64,000 nucleotides of DNA, taken from contig NZ_JAFBCN010000001.1 in NCBI RefSeq assembly GCF_016907755.1, positions 2,666,001 to 2,730,000 on the forward strand, in the 5' to 3' direction. The translations under genes and the position numbers were made by a program. Under the pieces are notes generated by a model. It ran no database searches and was not told the origin of the DNA. It saw only the letters and a program-made list of their open reading frames with translations. Positions 8,872 through 18,845 of the stretch are shown piece by piece. Within the stretch, counting starts at the first letter, position 1. Every line of letters begins with the position of its first letter. The DNA comes from Cellulosimicrobium cellulans. Lineage in GTDB: Bacteria; Actinomycetota; Actinomycetes; Actinomycetales; Cellulomonadaceae.

Positions 8872-8922
8872 CGGCTGCTGACGCCTCCCGTGTCGGTCGG
8901 TCGGGGCGTGGGCGCACCTTGC

Positions 8923-8928
8923 TAGAGT
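8923..8928 (+). promoter_or_regulatory. -10 element upstream of ruvA
   Basis: TAGAGT about 107 bases before ruvA in the 164-base ruvC-ruvA gap, implying ruvAB can be transcribed separately from ruvC. No good -35 at 16-18 bases. Confidence 0.4.
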
Positions 8929-9035
8929 GACCGCGGTCGTACGGGTGTTCGACGCACTCCTCGGCGCCGCGCGAGGTCGTCGGGCCGGCAGACCATCGGA
9001 CCAGGTCGGCGCTGCCGACCGGGAGAGGAGCCTGG

Positions 9036-9674
9036 GTGATCGCGTCGCTGAGCGGAGTCGTGGCGAGCGTCCAGCTCGACCGCACCGTGCTCGAGGTCGG
9101 GGGAGTGGGGTACCTGGTGCACGCCACGCCGGCCACGCTCGCGGGCCTGCGCGTCGGCGAGGACGCCCGGCTCGCGACGAGCCTCGTGGTCCGCGAGGAC
9201 TCCTTCACCCTCTACGGGTTCGCCGACGACGACGAGCGGACCGTCTTCGAGACCGTCCAGACCGTGAGCGGCGTCGGGCCCCGACTCGCGCTGGCGATGC
9301 TCGCGGTGCACACGCCCGACGCCCTGCGCCGCGCCGTGGGAGGTGGCGACATCGCCGCCCTCGTCCGCGTCCCCGGCATCGGGAACAAGGGTGCGCAGCG
9401 GATCGCGCTCGAGCTGGGCGACAAGCTCGGGCCGCCCACCGGTGCCGACGCCCCCGGGGCGGAGACGACCGCCGCCGCGAACGGGACGCGCCGGGTCGAC
9501 GACCGCCGCGACCAGGTGGTCGAGGCGCTCGTGGGCCTCGGCTGGAACCTCAAGGCCGCCGACGACGCGGTCTCCACCGTGCTCGCCCAGGCCGGTGTCG
9601 ACGTCGTCGAGGCGCCCGACGTGGCCGGCGCGCTGCGCGCCGCGCTGCGCGTCCTCGGCGGACCGAGGGGCTGA
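9036..9674 (+). CDS. ruvA: Holliday junction branch migration protein RuvA
   Basis: DNA-binding subunit that clamps the Holliday junction and loads the RuvB motor. Starts with the OB-fold signature '[15 protein letters not shown]', followed by helix-hairpin-helix motifs ('[13 protein letters not shown]' and '[20 protein letters not shown]') and a C-terminal RuvB-contact domain after a variable linker. 212 aa, typical. The GTG start at 9036 is preceded by a strong GGGAGAGGAG ribosome site. ruvB begins 2 bases after its stop. Confidence 0.96.
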   Translation: MIASLSGVVASVQLDRTVLEVGGVGYLVHATPATLAGLRVGEDARLATSLVVREDSFTLYGFADDDERTVFETVQTVSGVGPRLALAMLAVHTPDALRRAVGGGDIAALVRVPGIGNKGAQRIALELGDKLGPPTGADAPGAETTAAANGTRRVDDRRDQVVEALVGLGWNLKAADDAVSTVLAQAGVDVVEAPDVAGALRAALRVLGGPRG

Positions 9675-9676
9675 CC

Positions 9677-10753
9677 GTGGCGAACTTCGACCAGGTGGGC
9701 GTGGACGGCTTCGGCGGGGACGGGACGTTCTCGTCCGAGCGGATCGTCGCGGCGGGGGCCGACGACCTCGAGCGCGCCGCCGAGGCGGCGCTGCGCCCGC
9801 GCCGGCTCGAGGAGTTCGTCGGGCAGGCCGTCGTGCGCGACCAGCTCTCGCTCGTGCTCCAGGCCGCGCTCGCCCGCGGGAGCTCGCCGGACCACGTGCT
9901 CCTGTCCGGTCCGCCCGGGCTGGGCAAGACGACGCTGGCCATGATCATCGCGGCCGAGCTCGGCACGTCGCTGCGCGTGACGTCCGGCCCGGCGATCCAG
10001 CACGCGGGCGACCTGGCGGCCGTCCTCTCCTCGCTCGAGGAGGGCGAGGTGCTCTTCATCGACGAGATCCACCGCCTCGCGCGGCCCGCGGAGGAGCTCC
10101 TCTACATGGCGATGGAGGACTTCCGGGTCGACGTCGTCGTGGGCAAGGGCGCGGGCGCGAGCGCCATCCCGCTCTCGCTGCCGCCGTTCACGGCGGTCGG
10201 CGCCACGACGCGCGCGGGGCTGCTGCCCGCGCCGCTGCGCGACCGGTTCGGCTTCACCGGGCACCTCGACTTCTACTCGAGCGACGAGCTGGAGCGTGTG
10301 CTCTCCCGGTCCGCCGGGCTGCTCGGCGTGGCGCTCGACCCGGACGCCGCGCGCGAGATCGCCGGCCGCTCGCGCGGCACGCCCCGCATCGCCAACCGCC
10401 TGCTGCGGCGCGTGCGCGACTGGGCGCAGGTCCGCGGCGACGGGAGCATGGACCTCGCGGCCGCGCGGGCGGCGCTCGAGGTCTACGAGGTGGACCCCAT
10501 CGGCCTCGACCGCCTCGACCGGGCGGTCCTCACGGCGCTCTGCACGCGGTTCAACGGCGGGCCGGTCGGGCTGACGACGCTCGCCGTGACGGTCGGCGAG
10601 GAGGCGGAGACGGTCGAGACGGTCGCCGAGCCGTACCTGGTGCGCGAGGGACTGATCGGGCGGACCCCGCGCGGGCGCGTCGCGACCCCGGCCGCGTGGG
10701 CGCACCTCGGACTCACCCCGCCGCGCGAGGGCGGCACCCTGTTCGACGCCTGA
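9677..10753 (+). CDS. ruvB: Holliday junction DNA helicase RuvB
   Basis: AAA+ ATPase that drives branch migration, 358 aa. Walker A 'GPPGLGKTT', Walker B 'FIDEIHRL', sensor region 'GATTRAG' and the C-terminal winged-helix '[13 protein letters not shown]' are all in order. The GTG at 9677, two bases after the ruvA stop, is chosen because the family begins shortly before the conserved '[12 protein letters not shown]'. ruvA and ruvB form one transcription unit. Confidence 0.97.
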   Translation: MANFDQVGVDGFGGDGTFSSERIVAAGADDLERAAEAALRPRRLEEFVGQAVVRDQLSLVLQAALARGSSPDHVLLSGPPGLGKTTLAMIIAAELGTSLRVTSGPAIQHAGDLAAVLSSLEEGEVLFIDEIHRLARPAEELLYMAMEDFRVDVVVGKGAGASAIPLSLPPFTAVGATTRAGLLPAPLRDRFGFTGHLDFYSSDELERVLSRSAGLLGVALDPDAAREIAGRSRGTPRIANRLLRRVRDWAQVRGDGSMDLAAARAALEVYEVDPIGLDRLDRAVLTALCTRFNGGPVGLTTLAVTVGEEAETVETVAEPYLVREGLIGRTPRGRVATPAAWAHLGLTPPREGGTLFDA

Positions 10754-10881
10754 CGGCAGTCCTGCCCGAGACCCGTCGCGAGCGACGACGAGGGCCCCGT
10801 GACGGCGGTCACAGGCGCGCCGAACGTGGTCCTAGAATGGTCGGGACCCGAGCGGGCGGAACTCCGCGGCGAGACGGCTCG

Positions 10882-10910
10882 TTGGTGAACCGTGCGCGCA
10901 CGCCTAGACT
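10882..10910 (+). promoter_or_regulatory. promoter of the yajC-secDF operon
   Basis: TTGGTG (10882-10887), 17-base spacer, TAGACT (10905-10910): a good vegetative sigma promoter about 40 bases before yajC. A second -10-like hexamer, TAGAAT, is at 10833-10838. Confidence 0.65.
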
Positions 10911-10950
10911 GCGCGCAGATCCCGCACAGAACAGGACACGAGACTCCGTC

Positions 10951-11400
10951 ATGGATATCAGCTTCATCCTCATCCTCGCCCTCGCGGCGGGTGCGATGTT
11001 CCTCATGACCAGCCGCACCCGCAAGCAGCAGCGCGAGGCCCAGAACTTCCGGGCGACGCTCGCCCCCGGGCAGGAGGTGATGACGGGCTCGGGCATGTTC
11101 GGCACGATCGTCGACGTCGACGAGGACGCCGACATCATCACGATCGAGTCGACTCCGGGCAACCAGTCCCGGTGGCTGCGGGCGGCCATCTCGAAGCTCG
11201 TCGACCCGCCGGTCGAGCCCGAGGAGGAGGAGTCGGAGTCCGACGAGGCCACCGACGACGCCGCGCTCTACGGCAGCGCGTCGCCCGCGTCCAAGGAGGA
11301 CGTCGACGACCTCGTCGTCCCCGACGACCTGTCCGGCCTGACCGGCGAGGCCACGGACAAGGACCGTGACCGTCGCGACGAGGGCACCGAGAGCAAGTGA
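10951..11400 (+). CDS. yajC: preprotein translocase accessory subunit YajC
   Basis: Small membrane protein (149 aa) associated with the SecDF complex at the translocon. One N-terminal transmembrane helix (about 4-22) is followed by the YajC core containing 'LAPGQEVMTGSGMFGTIVDV'. The C-terminus, after about residue 88, is a long acidic tail rich in Glu and Asp, common in actinobacterial homologues. It is the first gene of yajC-secD-secF, with its own promoter upstream. Confidence 0.9.
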   Translation: MDISFILILALAAGAMFLMTSRTRKQQREAQNFRATLAPGQEVMTGSGMFGTIVDVDEDADIITIESTPGNQSRWLRAAISKLVDPPVEPEEEESESDEATDDAALYGSASPASKEDVDDLVVPDDLSGLTGEATDKDRDRRDEGTESK

Positions 11401-11404
11401 CCGT

Positions 11405-11458
11405 GCGCCGGTCGCCCCGTGCGACCGGCGCCTGACCTGGTCGGCCCCCGGGCCGACC
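11405..11458 (+). promoter_or_regulatory. two tandem hairpins between yajC and secD
   Basis: First stem is 10 bp (11405-11414 with 11422-11431, 7-nt loop); second is 8 bp (11439-11446 with 11451-11458, 4-nt loop). Both are perfect. They occupy nearly the whole yajC-secD gap and end 20 bases before the likely TTG start of secD. Possible roles are partial termination, mRNA stabilisation or translational control. Confidence 0.6.
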
Positions 11459-11478
11459 GCACGAGAAGAGACAGACAG

Positions 11479-13485
11479 TTGGCCAACTCCAGCACGCGCC
11501 GTTCCCGGCCCGTCCGGACGATCGTCCTGTTCCTGCTCCTGAGCGTCGTCCTCTTCGGCGCGCTCTTCGCGGGGACCAAGGTGGACGGTCGGTCGGCGGA
11601 CAACCCGGGCGGTGCCTCCTTCGCCCCTGCGCTCGCGCTCGACCTCGAGGGCGGGACGCAGATCGTCCTGCAGCCCGTGACGGAGGACGCGTCCGCGGTC
11701 ACGCCCGAGACGATCAACCAGGCGATCAACGTCATCCGCCAGCGCATCGACGCGCAGGGCGTCTCCGAGACGGAGATCACGAGCCAGGGCCGCGACAAGA
11801 TCGTCGTCGGGATCCCGGGTCAGCCGTCCCAGGAGACGATCGACCTCGTCAGCGCGTCGGCGCAGATGCGGTTCCGGCCGGTCCTCACGGTCGGCATGCC
11901 GACCGCGACGCCCGCCGAGGACGCGACGGGTGACGAGGCCGCGACGGAGGAGAGCGCGGACCCCGCGACCGAGTCCGCGGACCCTGCGACCGACGACGCG
12001 ACGGATCCCGCTGCCGACGGGGCCACGGACCCTGCGGCCGACGCGGCGACCGACGCTCCCGCCGACGACGCGACGACGGGCACCGACACGGAGACGACCC
12101 GCCCGGAGAACCCCAGCGACCTGGCGCAGATCACGCCGGAGCTGCAGGCGGAGTTCGACGCGCTGGACTGCACCCTGCCGGAGAACCAGGTCGGCGGCGA
12201 CAGCGGCCCGACCGACGCGGCGTTCGTCTCGTGCGCGGACGACGGCTCGGCCAAGTACATCCTCGGTCCGGTCGAGATCGAGGGCACCGACATCTCGAAC
12301 GCGAACTCCGGCCTGCGCGTCGGGCAGAACGGCGTCGTCACGAACGAGTGGGTCGTCAACCTCGAGTTCGACTCCGAGGGCACCAAGGAGTTCCGCGACG
12401 TCACCACGCGCCTCACCTCGCTGCCGGCCCCCCAGAACCAGTTCGCCATGGTGCTCGACGGGCTCGTCATCTCCGCGCCGGTCTCGCAGGCCGTCATCCC
12501 CGACGGCAAGGCCGAGATCTCCGGGAGCTTCACGCGCGACTCCGCCGCGACGCTCGCCAACCAGCTCAACTTCGGCGCGCTTCCCCTGACGTTCGAGGTG
12601 CAGAGCCAGGAGCAGATCTCGGCGACCCTGGGGAGCGAGCAGCTCCAGAAGGGGCTCATCGCCGGCGTCATCGGTCTGCTGCTCGTGTTCATCTACTCGC
12701 TCTTCCAGTACCGGATGCTCGGGTTCCTCACCATCGCGTCGCTCATCGTGGCGGGCGTGGTCACCTACCTGACCATCGCGCTCATGTCGTGGGGGATCGG
12801 CTACCGCCTCTCCCTCGCGGGCGTCGCGGGCCTCATCGTCGCCATCGGCTTCACCGCGGACTCGTTCATCGTGTACTTCGAACGCATCCGCGACGAGCTG
12901 CGCGACGGACGCACGCTCCAGCAGGCCGTGTCCAAGGGCTGGGCGCGTGCCCGCCGGACGATCCTCGCCGCGAAGGCCGTCAACCTCATCTCCGCCGTCG
13001 TGCTGTACTTCCTCGCGGTGGGTGGCGTCCAGGGCTTCGCCGTCACGCTCGGTCTCACGACGATCATCGACGTCGCCGTGGTCTTCTGGTTCACGCACCC
13101 GGTGATGGAGCTCGTCGCCCGAGTCCCGTTCTTCCGCGACGGGCACAAGTGGTCCGGCCTCTCGCCGGACCGGCTGCAGACGCGCGGCCCGCGCTACGTG
13201 GGTGCCGGCAAGGTGGTCGGGCCGGGGCAGCCCGCCGACCGCCGCGACGCCCCCGTGGCCGAGCAGGAGCCCGCAGGTGCGAAGGGCGAGGACGAGCTCG
13301 TCCTCGCCGGCTCCGCGCCGCGGACGCCGGCGCACGCCGAGGACGGGCGACGACTGACGATCGCCGAGCGCCGCGCGGCGGAGCGTCGCGCCGCCGCCGC
13401 ACAGGAACCGGCACCCGGTGGGACGGACGGGCCGGCTGACGCCGCGCCGTCCGCCATCGACGGTGAGAACGAGGAGAACCGCTGA
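11479..13485 (+). CDS. secD: protein translocase subunit SecD
   Basis: Membrane protein of 668 aa that uses the proton gradient with SecF to complete export through SecYEG. TM1 is at about 14-31, then the conserved 'LDLEGGTQIVLQ' (54-65), a large exported domain, and five C-terminal membrane helices including 'AGLIVAIGFTADSFIVYFER'. The exported domain is interrupted by an unusual Ala/Asp/Thr/Pro linker at about 146-212 made of degenerate ATDPAADGA repeats. TTG at 11479 is preferred because AGAAGAGA precedes it; an in-frame GTG at 11419 would sit in a hairpin loop. A charged C-terminal tail of about 100 residues follows the last helix. Confidence 0.93.
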   Translation: MANSSTRRSRPVRTIVLFLLLSVVLFGALFAGTKVDGRSADNPGGASFAPALALDLEGGTQIVLQPVTEDASAVTPETINQAINVIRQRIDAQGVSETEITSQGRDKIVVGIPGQPSQETIDLVSASAQMRFRPVLTVGMPTATPAEDATGDEAATEESADPATESADPATDDATDPAADGATDPAADAATDAPADDATTGTDTETTRPENPSDLAQITPELQAEFDALDCTLPENQVGGDSGPTDAAFVSCADDGSAKYILGPVEIEGTDISNANSGLRVGQNGVVTNEWVVNLEFDSEGTKEFRDVTTRLTSLPAPQNQFAMVLDGLVISAPVSQAVIPDGKAEISGSFTRDSAATLANQLNFGALPLTFEVQSQEQISATLGSEQLQKGLIAGVIGLLLVFIYSLFQYRMLGFLTIASLIVAGVVTYLTIALMSWGIGYRLSLAGVAGLIVAIGFTADSFIVYFERIRDELRDGRTLQQAVSKGWARARRTILAAKAVNLISAVVLYFLAVGGVQGFAVTLGLTTIIDVAVVFWFTHPVMELVARVPFFRDGHKWSGLSPDRLQTRGPRYVGAGKVVGPGQPADRRDAPVAEQEPAGAKGEDELVLAGSAPRTPAHAEDGRRLTIAERRAAERRAAAAQEPAPGGTDGPADAAPSAIDGENEENR

Positions 13486-14600
13486 TGGCCGCCCGTAGCT
13501 TTGCCCAGTGGGGCAACGACCTCTACACGGGGCGCAAGTCCTACCCGATCGTCCAGCAGCGCAAGCGCTGGTTCATCGTCGTGGGCATCCTCAGCCTGCT
13601 CTCCGTCATCGTGATCGCCGTCCAGGGGCTCAACCTGGGTCTCGACTTCCGCGGTGGCTCGGAGTTCACGGTCACGAGCATCACGGACAAGTCGCAGGAG
13701 CCGGCCGTCGACGCCGTGCACTCGATCGCGCCCGACGCCGAGCCCCGCGTGTCGAGCGTCGGCGAGAGCGCGCTGCGGGTCCAGACCGCGGAGCTCGCCG
13801 ACGAGGACCAGGTCAACGCGGTGCGGCAGGCCCTGGCGGACGCCTACGGCGTCGACGTGAACGAGGTGGCGAGCGCGTTCGTCGGCCCGACCTGGGGCGC
13901 CGACGTGTCGTCGCGCGCGCTGTGGGGCGTCGTCGTGTTCATCGGCCTCGTCGCGGTCTTCATGGCGATCTACTTCCGCGCCTGGCGCATGTCGCTCGCC
14001 GCGATCATCGCGCTGCTCGCCGACCTGCTCATCTCCGCGGGCGTCTACGCCGCGGTGGGCTGGGAGGTCACGCCGTCGACCATCATCGGGTTCCTCACGA
14101 TCCTGGGCTACTCGCTGTACGACAAGGTCGTGGTGTTCGACAAGGTCCGCGAGAACACGGCGGGCATCCTCGACCAGACCCGCAGCACGTACGCCGAGCG
14201 GGCCAACCTCGGTGTGAACCAGACGCTCGTCCGGTCGATCAACACCGGAGTGGTCGCGCTGCTCCCGGTCGCGGGCATCCTCTTCATCGGTGCCTTCGCC
14301 CTCGGCGCCGGCACGCTGCGGGACATCTCGCTGTCGCTCTTCGTCGGTATCGCCGTCGGCACCGCGTCGTCGATCTTCCTCGCGACGCCGCTCGAGGTCT
14401 GGCTCCGCACGCGGGAGCCGGCGATCGCTGCGCACACGCGCAAGGTGGAGGCGCTGCGCGCCGAGCGGCTCGCGGACGCCGGCGAGGAGTCGGACGACGA
14501 CGCCGTGCTCGCGGCGGCGGGCGTGTCGGGCCACCGTCAGCTCCAGCCGGGTGAGCACCTCGGCAACAAGGCGCAGCCGCGTCGCCGTCGTCCCCGATGA
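13485..14600 (+). CDS. secF: protein translocase subunit SecF
   Basis: Partner of SecD, 371 aa with six membrane helices: TM1 about 28-47, then '[11 protein letters not shown]' in the exported domain, then a block of five helices with '[20 protein letters not shown]' and 'VRENTAGI', the family signatures. The ATG at 13485 overlaps the secD stop by one base (TGATG). The stop overlaps apt by four bases. A basic tail of about 70 residues ends the protein. Confidence 0.95.
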   Translation: MAARSFAQWGNDLYTGRKSYPIVQQRKRWFIVVGILSLLSVIVIAVQGLNLGLDFRGGSEFTVTSITDKSQEPAVDAVHSIAPDAEPRVSSVGESALRVQTAELADEDQVNAVRQALADAYGVDVNEVASAFVGPTWGADVSSRALWGVVVFIGLVAVFMAIYFRAWRMSLAAIIALLADLLISAGVYAAVGWEVTPSTIIGFLTILGYSLYDKVVVFDKVRENTAGILDQTRSTYAERANLGVNQTLVRSINTGVVALLPVAGILFIGAFALGAGTLRDISLSLFVGIAVGTASSIFLATPLEVWLRTREPAIAAHTRKVEALRAERLADAGEESDDDAVLAAAGVSGHRQLQPGEHLGNKAQPRRRRPR

Positions 14601-15202
14601 CGGACCCGCACCACACGCCGACCGGCGAGGTGGACGGCCTGCGGGCCGTCGGCCTCGCCGGTCTCGGCGCGCAGCGGTCCTCCCGCGTGCTCGAGCTCGT
14701 GCGTGCCGTGCCCGACTACCCGGGGCCCGGCATCACGTTCCGCGACATCACGGGTCTCCTCGCCGACGGCGCGGCCTTCGGTCACGTCATCGAGGCGCTC
14801 GGGGACGTGGCGCGCGCGGCGGGCGGCATCGATCTCGTCGCGGGCATGGAGGCGCGGGGCTTCCTGATCGGCGCCCCGCTCGCGACGCACCTGGGCGTCG
14901 GCTTCGTGCCGCTGCGCAAGGCCGGCAAGCTGCCGCCGCCCACCGACGCCGTGACGTACGACCTCGAGTACGGCACCGCCACGATCGAGCTCCGGTCGGG
15001 AACACTGCCGCCCGGTGCGCGTGTTCTGGTGGTGGACGACGTGCTCGCGACCGGGGGCACGGCGGCCGCGGGCGCCGAGCTCGTCGAGCGCGGGGGAGGC
15101 GTCGTCGTCGGCCTCGCGTTCCTCCTGGAGCTCGAGGGACTGGGTGGCCGGGAGCGGCTCGCGGGCCGCGACGTGACCACGCTGGTCCACGTCGAGTCGT
15201 AG
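14597..15202 (+). CDS. apt: adenine phosphoribosyltransferase
   Basis: Purine salvage enzyme converting adenine and PRPP to AMP. 201 aa with the PRPP-binding motif '[17 protein letters not shown]' and the APT signature '[15 protein letters not shown]'. ATGA overlap with secF shows translational coupling. The apt-rel pair after secDF is the standard actinobacterial order. The product gene name is secure. Confidence 0.95.
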   Translation: MTDPHHTPTGEVDGLRAVGLAGLGAQRSSRVLELVRAVPDYPGPGITFRDITGLLADGAAFGHVIEALGDVARAAGGIDLVAGMEARGFLIGAPLATHLGVGFVPLRKAGKLPPPTDAVTYDLEYGTATIELRSGTLPPGARVLVVDDVLATGGTAAAGAELVERGGGVVVGLAFLLELEGLGGRERLAGRDVTTLVHVES

Positions 15203-15276
15203 GATTGCCACTCCGGTCGTCTCGGCTGGTCGTCGACACCGTGTCGGCGATCGCCGCCCTGCGGAAGGAGGCGCGC

Positions 15277-17622
15277 ATGAGCGAGAACACCAGGACGTCG
15301 CGCGCCCCGGAGAAGGCGGGCGCGCAGCCCGCTCCCGGCGCGGGCGGTTCGGGCGGGCGCGGGGTGCGGTCGCGCCTCGTCCGCTTCGGTGCCCGGCCCA
15401 ACGCGGGCAGCCCCGCGCTCGAGCCCGTCCTCCAGGCCGTCCGCACCAACCACCCCCGCACCGACCTCACGGTCATCGAGCGTGCCTACGAGACCGCGGA
15501 GCGCGCGCACCGGGGGCAGCTGCGCAAGAGCGGCGACCCGTACATCACGCACCCCGTCGCCGTCGCGACGATCCTCGCCGAGCTCGGCTTCGACGGTTCG
15601 ACCCTCGCCGCCGCGCTCCTGCACGACACGGTGGAGGACACCGACTACTCTCTCGCGCAGCTCACCGAGGAATACGGCGAGGAGATCGCCATGCTCGTCG
15701 ACGGCGTGACCAAGCTCGACAAGGTGACGTACGGCGACGCCGCGCAGGCCGAGACGGTGCGCAAGATGGTCGTCGCCATGGCGCGCGACATCCGTGTGCT
15801 CGTCATCAAGCTCGCCGACCGCCTGCACAACGCGCGCACCTGGAAGTACGTCTCGTCCTCGTCGGCGGGCCGCAAGGCGCGCGAGACGCTCGAGATCTAC
15901 GCGCCGCTCGCGCACCGCCTCGGCATGAACACGATCAAGTGGGAGCTCGAGGACCTCTCGTTCCAGGCTCTGTACCCCAAGGTCTACGACGAGATCGTGC
16001 ACCTCGTGGCCGAGCGGGCACCCGCACGCGAGGAGTACCTCGCGGTCGTGCGCGAGCAGGTCACGGCGGACCTGCGCAGCGCGAAGATCAAGGCGACCGT
16101 GACCGGGCGGCCCAAGCACTACTACTCGATCTACCAGAAGATGATCGTGCGCGGGCACGACTTCGCGGAGATCTACGACCTCGTCGGTGCGCGCGTCCTC
16201 GTGGACAGCGTCCGGGACTGCTACGCGGCGCTCGGCGCACTGCACGCGCGGTGGAACCCCGTGCCCGGGCGGTTCAAGGACTACATCGCGATGCCGAAGT
16301 TCAACATGTACCAGTCGTTGCACACGACGGTCATCGGCCCCGGCGGCAAGCCGGTCGAGATCCAGATCCGCACGCACGAGATGCACCGGCGCGCGGAGTA
16401 CGGCGTCGCGGCGCACTGGAAGTACAAGGAGACCGCCAAGTCGGGCGGGAAGACCGCGAAGGACGACACCGCGGCGAACGACATGCGGTGGCTGCGCCAG
16501 CTCGTCGACTGGCAGCGCGAGACGGCGGACCCCGCGGAGTTCCTCGACTCGCTGCGCTTCGAGATCGGCGGCGCCGAGGTCTACGTCTTCACCCCCAAGG
16601 GCGACGTCATGGCGTTGCCCGCGGGGTCCACCCCGGTGGACTTCGCCTACGCGGTGCACACCGAGGTCGGCCACCGGACCATGGGCGCGCGCGTCAACGG
16701 GCGTCTCGTGCCGCTCGACTCGACGCTCGAGAACGGCGACTCGGTCGACGTCCTCACCTCGAAGTCCGAGAACGCGGGGCCCAGCCGTGACTGGCTCGCG
16801 TTCGTCAAGAGCCCCCGCGCGCGCAACAAGATCCGGCAGTGGTTCTCCAAGGAGCGTCGCGAGGAGGCCGTCGAGCACGGCAAGGACGCGATCGCCAAGG
16901 CGATGCGCAAGCAGAACCTGCCGATCCAGCGCCTGCTCTCGCACGAGTCGCTCGTCGCGCTCGCCAACGAGCTCCGCTTCGCCGACGTCACGGCGCTGTA
17001 TGCCGCGATCGGCGAGGGCCAGGTGTCGGCGGCCAACGTCGTCTCCAAGCTCGTCCAGGCGATGGGTGGCGAGGAGGGCACGGTCGAGGACGTCGCGGAG
17101 ACCGCGCGCCCCGGGCACACCGCGCGCCGCGTGCGCACAGGCGACCCCGGCGTCATGGTCAAGGGCGTCGACGACATCTGGGTCAAGCTCGCCAAGTGCT
17201 GCACCCCTGTCCCCGGCGACGAGATCATCGGCTTCATCACGCGCGGCCAGGGCGTCAGCGTGCACCGCGCGGACTGCGCGAACGTCGTCGGGCTGCGCAA
17301 CCAGCCCGAGCGCATCGTGGACGTCTCGTGGACCACGGGCAGCAACGCGATGTTCCTCGTCCAGATCCAGGTCGAGGCGCTCGACCGGGCGCGCCTGCTC
17401 TCCGACGTCACGCGCGTCCTGTCGGACAACCACGTGAACATCCTCTCCGCGACCGTGTCGACGTCGAACGACCGCGTCGCGATGTCCCGCTTCGTCTTCG
17501 AGATGGCGGAGCCGGCACACCTCGCGCAGGTGCTCAGCGCGGTCCGCAAGGTCGACGGCGTGTTCGACGTCTACCGCATCACGGGGACGAAGGCCGCCGA
17601 GGCGACGCAGCTCCCCGCCTGA
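15277..17622 (+). CDS. rel: bifunctional (p)ppGpp synthetase/hydrolase
   Basis: Central enzyme of the stringent response, 781 aa. An HD hydrolase domain is intact with H116-D117 and E120-D121 (HDTVED); the synthetase domain has '[20 protein letters not shown]', where RFKD is the form seen in bifunctional enzymes. A TGS domain ('[20 protein letters not shown]'), a zinc-finger-like segment ('[11 protein letters not shown]') and a C-terminal ACT domain follow. The ATG at 15277 has a strong GGAAGGAGG site. A -10-like TAGGAT overlaps the apt stop (15200-15205), so a second promoter is possible. Confidence 0.96.
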   Translation: MSENTRTSRAPEKAGAQPAPGAGGSGGRGVRSRLVRFGARPNAGSPALEPVLQAVRTNHPRTDLTVIERAYETAERAHRGQLRKSGDPYITHPVAVATILAELGFDGSTLAAALLHDTVEDTDYSLAQLTEEYGEEIAMLVDGVTKLDKVTYGDAAQAETVRKMVVAMARDIRVLVIKLADRLHNARTWKYVSSSSAGRKARETLEIYAPLAHRLGMNTIKWELEDLSFQALYPKVYDEIVHLVAERAPAREEYLAVVREQVTADLRSAKIKATVTGRPKHYYSIYQKMIVRGHDFAEIYDLVGARVLVDSVRDCYAALGALHARWNPVPGRFKDYIAMPKFNMYQSLHTTVIGPGGKPVEIQIRTHEMHRRAEYGVAAHWKYKETAKSGGKTAKDDTAANDMRWLRQLVDWQRETADPAEFLDSLRFEIGGAEVYVFTPKGDVMALPAGSTPVDFAYAVHTEVGHRTMGARVNGRLVPLDSTLENGDSVDVLTSKSENAGPSRDWLAFVKSPRARNKIRQWFSKERREEAVEHGKDAIAKAMRKQNLPIQRLLSHESLVALANELRFADVTALYAAIGEGQVSAANVVSKLVQAMGGEEGTVEDVAETARPGHTARRVRTGDPGVMVKGVDDIWVKLAKCCTPVPGDEIIGFITRGQGVSVHRADCANVVGLRNQPERIVDVSWTTGSNAMFLVQIQVEALDRARLLSDVTRVLSDNHVNILSATVSTSNDRVAMSRFVFEMAEPAHLAQVLSAVRKVDGVFDVYRITGTKAAEATQLPA

Positions 17623-17630
17623 CCCGTCGT

Positions 17631-17647
17631 GCTCGCGCCGCGCGAGC
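17631..17647 (+). terminator. short hairpin after rel
   Basis: Perfect 7-bp stem GCTCGCG/CGCGAGC with a 3-nt loop, 9 bases after the rel stop. Likely terminator of the sec-apt-rel operon; no T tract. Confidence 0.45.
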
Positions 17648-17714
17648 AGCCGTGCCTGGCGCGACCCGGACGTGTCGTCGTGCCGCACGCTGCGGCCGGT
17701 GGCAGCATCGGCAC

Positions 17715-18821
17715 ATGGACCTGCCCGTCATGCCTCCCGTGCTACCCATGCTCGCGAAGTCCGTGCCCGACGTGCCCGAGCCCGACGCCGTGGAGGGTGG
17801 GTACGTCTACGAGCCCAAGTGGGACGGGTTCCGCGCGATCGTGTACCGCGACGGCGACGAGGTGCGCCTCGACAGCCGGAACGCGCGCCCGATGGAGCGC
17901 TACTTCCCGGAGGTCGTCGAGGCGGTGCGCGAGGCCCTGCCGCCCCGCTGCGTCGTCGACGGCGAGATCGTCGTCGCCCGGGACGGGCGCCTCGAGTTCG
18001 AGGTGCTGCAGCAGCGCATCCACCCCGCGGCCTCGCGCGTGCGCCTGCTCGCCGAGCAGACGCCCGCCGCGCTCGTCGTGTTCGACGTGCTCGCGCTCGG
18101 TGACGACGACCTCACGGGCGAGCCGCTGGCACGCCGTCACGAGGTGCTGGACTCGCTCGGCTTCGACGGCCCCGCCGTGCACGCCACCCCCCGTACCCGT
18201 GACGTCGCGGTCGCGCGCGAGTGGTTCGACACCTTCGAGGGTGCGGGGCTCGACGGCGTCGTCGCGAAGCCGCTCGACGGGACCTACCAGCCTAACAAGC
18301 GCGCGATGCTCAAGATCAAGCACGGGCGCGAGGCGGACGTCGTGCTCGCGGGGTACCGGCTGCACAAGACGTCGACGCCCGCGAAGCCGCTGCTCGGGTC
18401 GCTCCTGCTCGGACTGTACGACGACGGCGGCCAGCTCCAGTTCGTGGGTGTCGCCGCGTCCTTCCCGGCGGCGCGCCGGGCCGCGCTCGTGGCCGAGCTC
18501 GCCCCGCTGGTCGTCGAGCCGGGCACGCCGGAAGCCGATGCGCACCCCTGGTCCGGCTGGGAGAACCCCGCGGGCGAGCGGATGCCGGGCGCCGTGTCGC
18601 GGTGGAGCTCCGGCAAGGACCTCTCCTTCACACCGCTGCGCGTCGAGCGCGTGCTCGAGGTGGCGTACGACCACATGGAGGGCACGCGGTTCCGGCACAC
18701 GGCGCAGTTCCGGCGCTGGCGCGACGACCGGGACCCGTCGTCGTGCACGTACGCCCAGCTCGAGGAGCCGGTGCGCTACGACCTGACGGGCATCCTCCCG
18801 GGTGCGCCCGGCGTGGCCTAG
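17715..18821 (+). CDS. ligC: ATP-dependent DNA ligase, LigC type
   Basis: Seals nicks in DNA using ATP. 368 aa with the nucleotidyltransferase motif I 'EPKWDGFR' (AMP-accepting K35), motif III-like 'LVVFDVLAL', motif IV 'DGVVAKPL', motif V 'KIKHGREADVVL' and a C-terminal OB-fold domain. Length and domain order match actinobacterial LigC rather than multidomain LigD. The neighbouring convergent gene encodes a Prim-PolC-type polymerase, the known functional partner of LigC in mycobacterial excision repair. No Ku gene is present in the window, so a role in end joining is not supported. Confidence 0.9.
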   Translation: MDLPVMPPVLPMLAKSVPDVPEPDAVEGGYVYEPKWDGFRAIVYRDGDEVRLDSRNARPMERYFPEVVEAVREALPPRCVVDGEIVVARDGRLEFEVLQQRIHPAASRVRLLAEQTPAALVVFDVLALGDDDLTGEPLARRHEVLDSLGFDGPAVHATPRTRDVAVAREWFDTFEGAGLDGVVAKPLDGTYQPNKRAMLKIKHGREADVVLAGYRLHKTSTPAKPLLGSLLLGLYDDGGQLQFVGVAASFPAARRAALVAELAPLVVEPGTPEADAHPWSGWENPAGERMPGAVSRWSSGKDLSFTPLRVERVLEVAYDHMEGTRFRHTAQFRRWRDDRDPSSCTYAQLEEPVRYDLTGILPGAPGVA

Positions 18822-18845
18822 CCGCTCGCGCGCCCGCGCCGACGG

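Noticed and set aside
11419-11478. GTG at 11419 as the start of secD
   Set aside because: It lies in the loop of a hairpin and lacks a ribosome site; TTG 11479 follows AGAAGAGA and begins at the usual family position.
10483-13335. A 950-codon open frame on the minus strand across secD
   Set aside because: Antisense shadow of ruvB, yajC and secD; no recognisable domains.
14782-17688. A 968-codon open frame opposite apt and rel
   Set aside because: Antisense shadow; low-complexity Arg/Asp/Val sequence.
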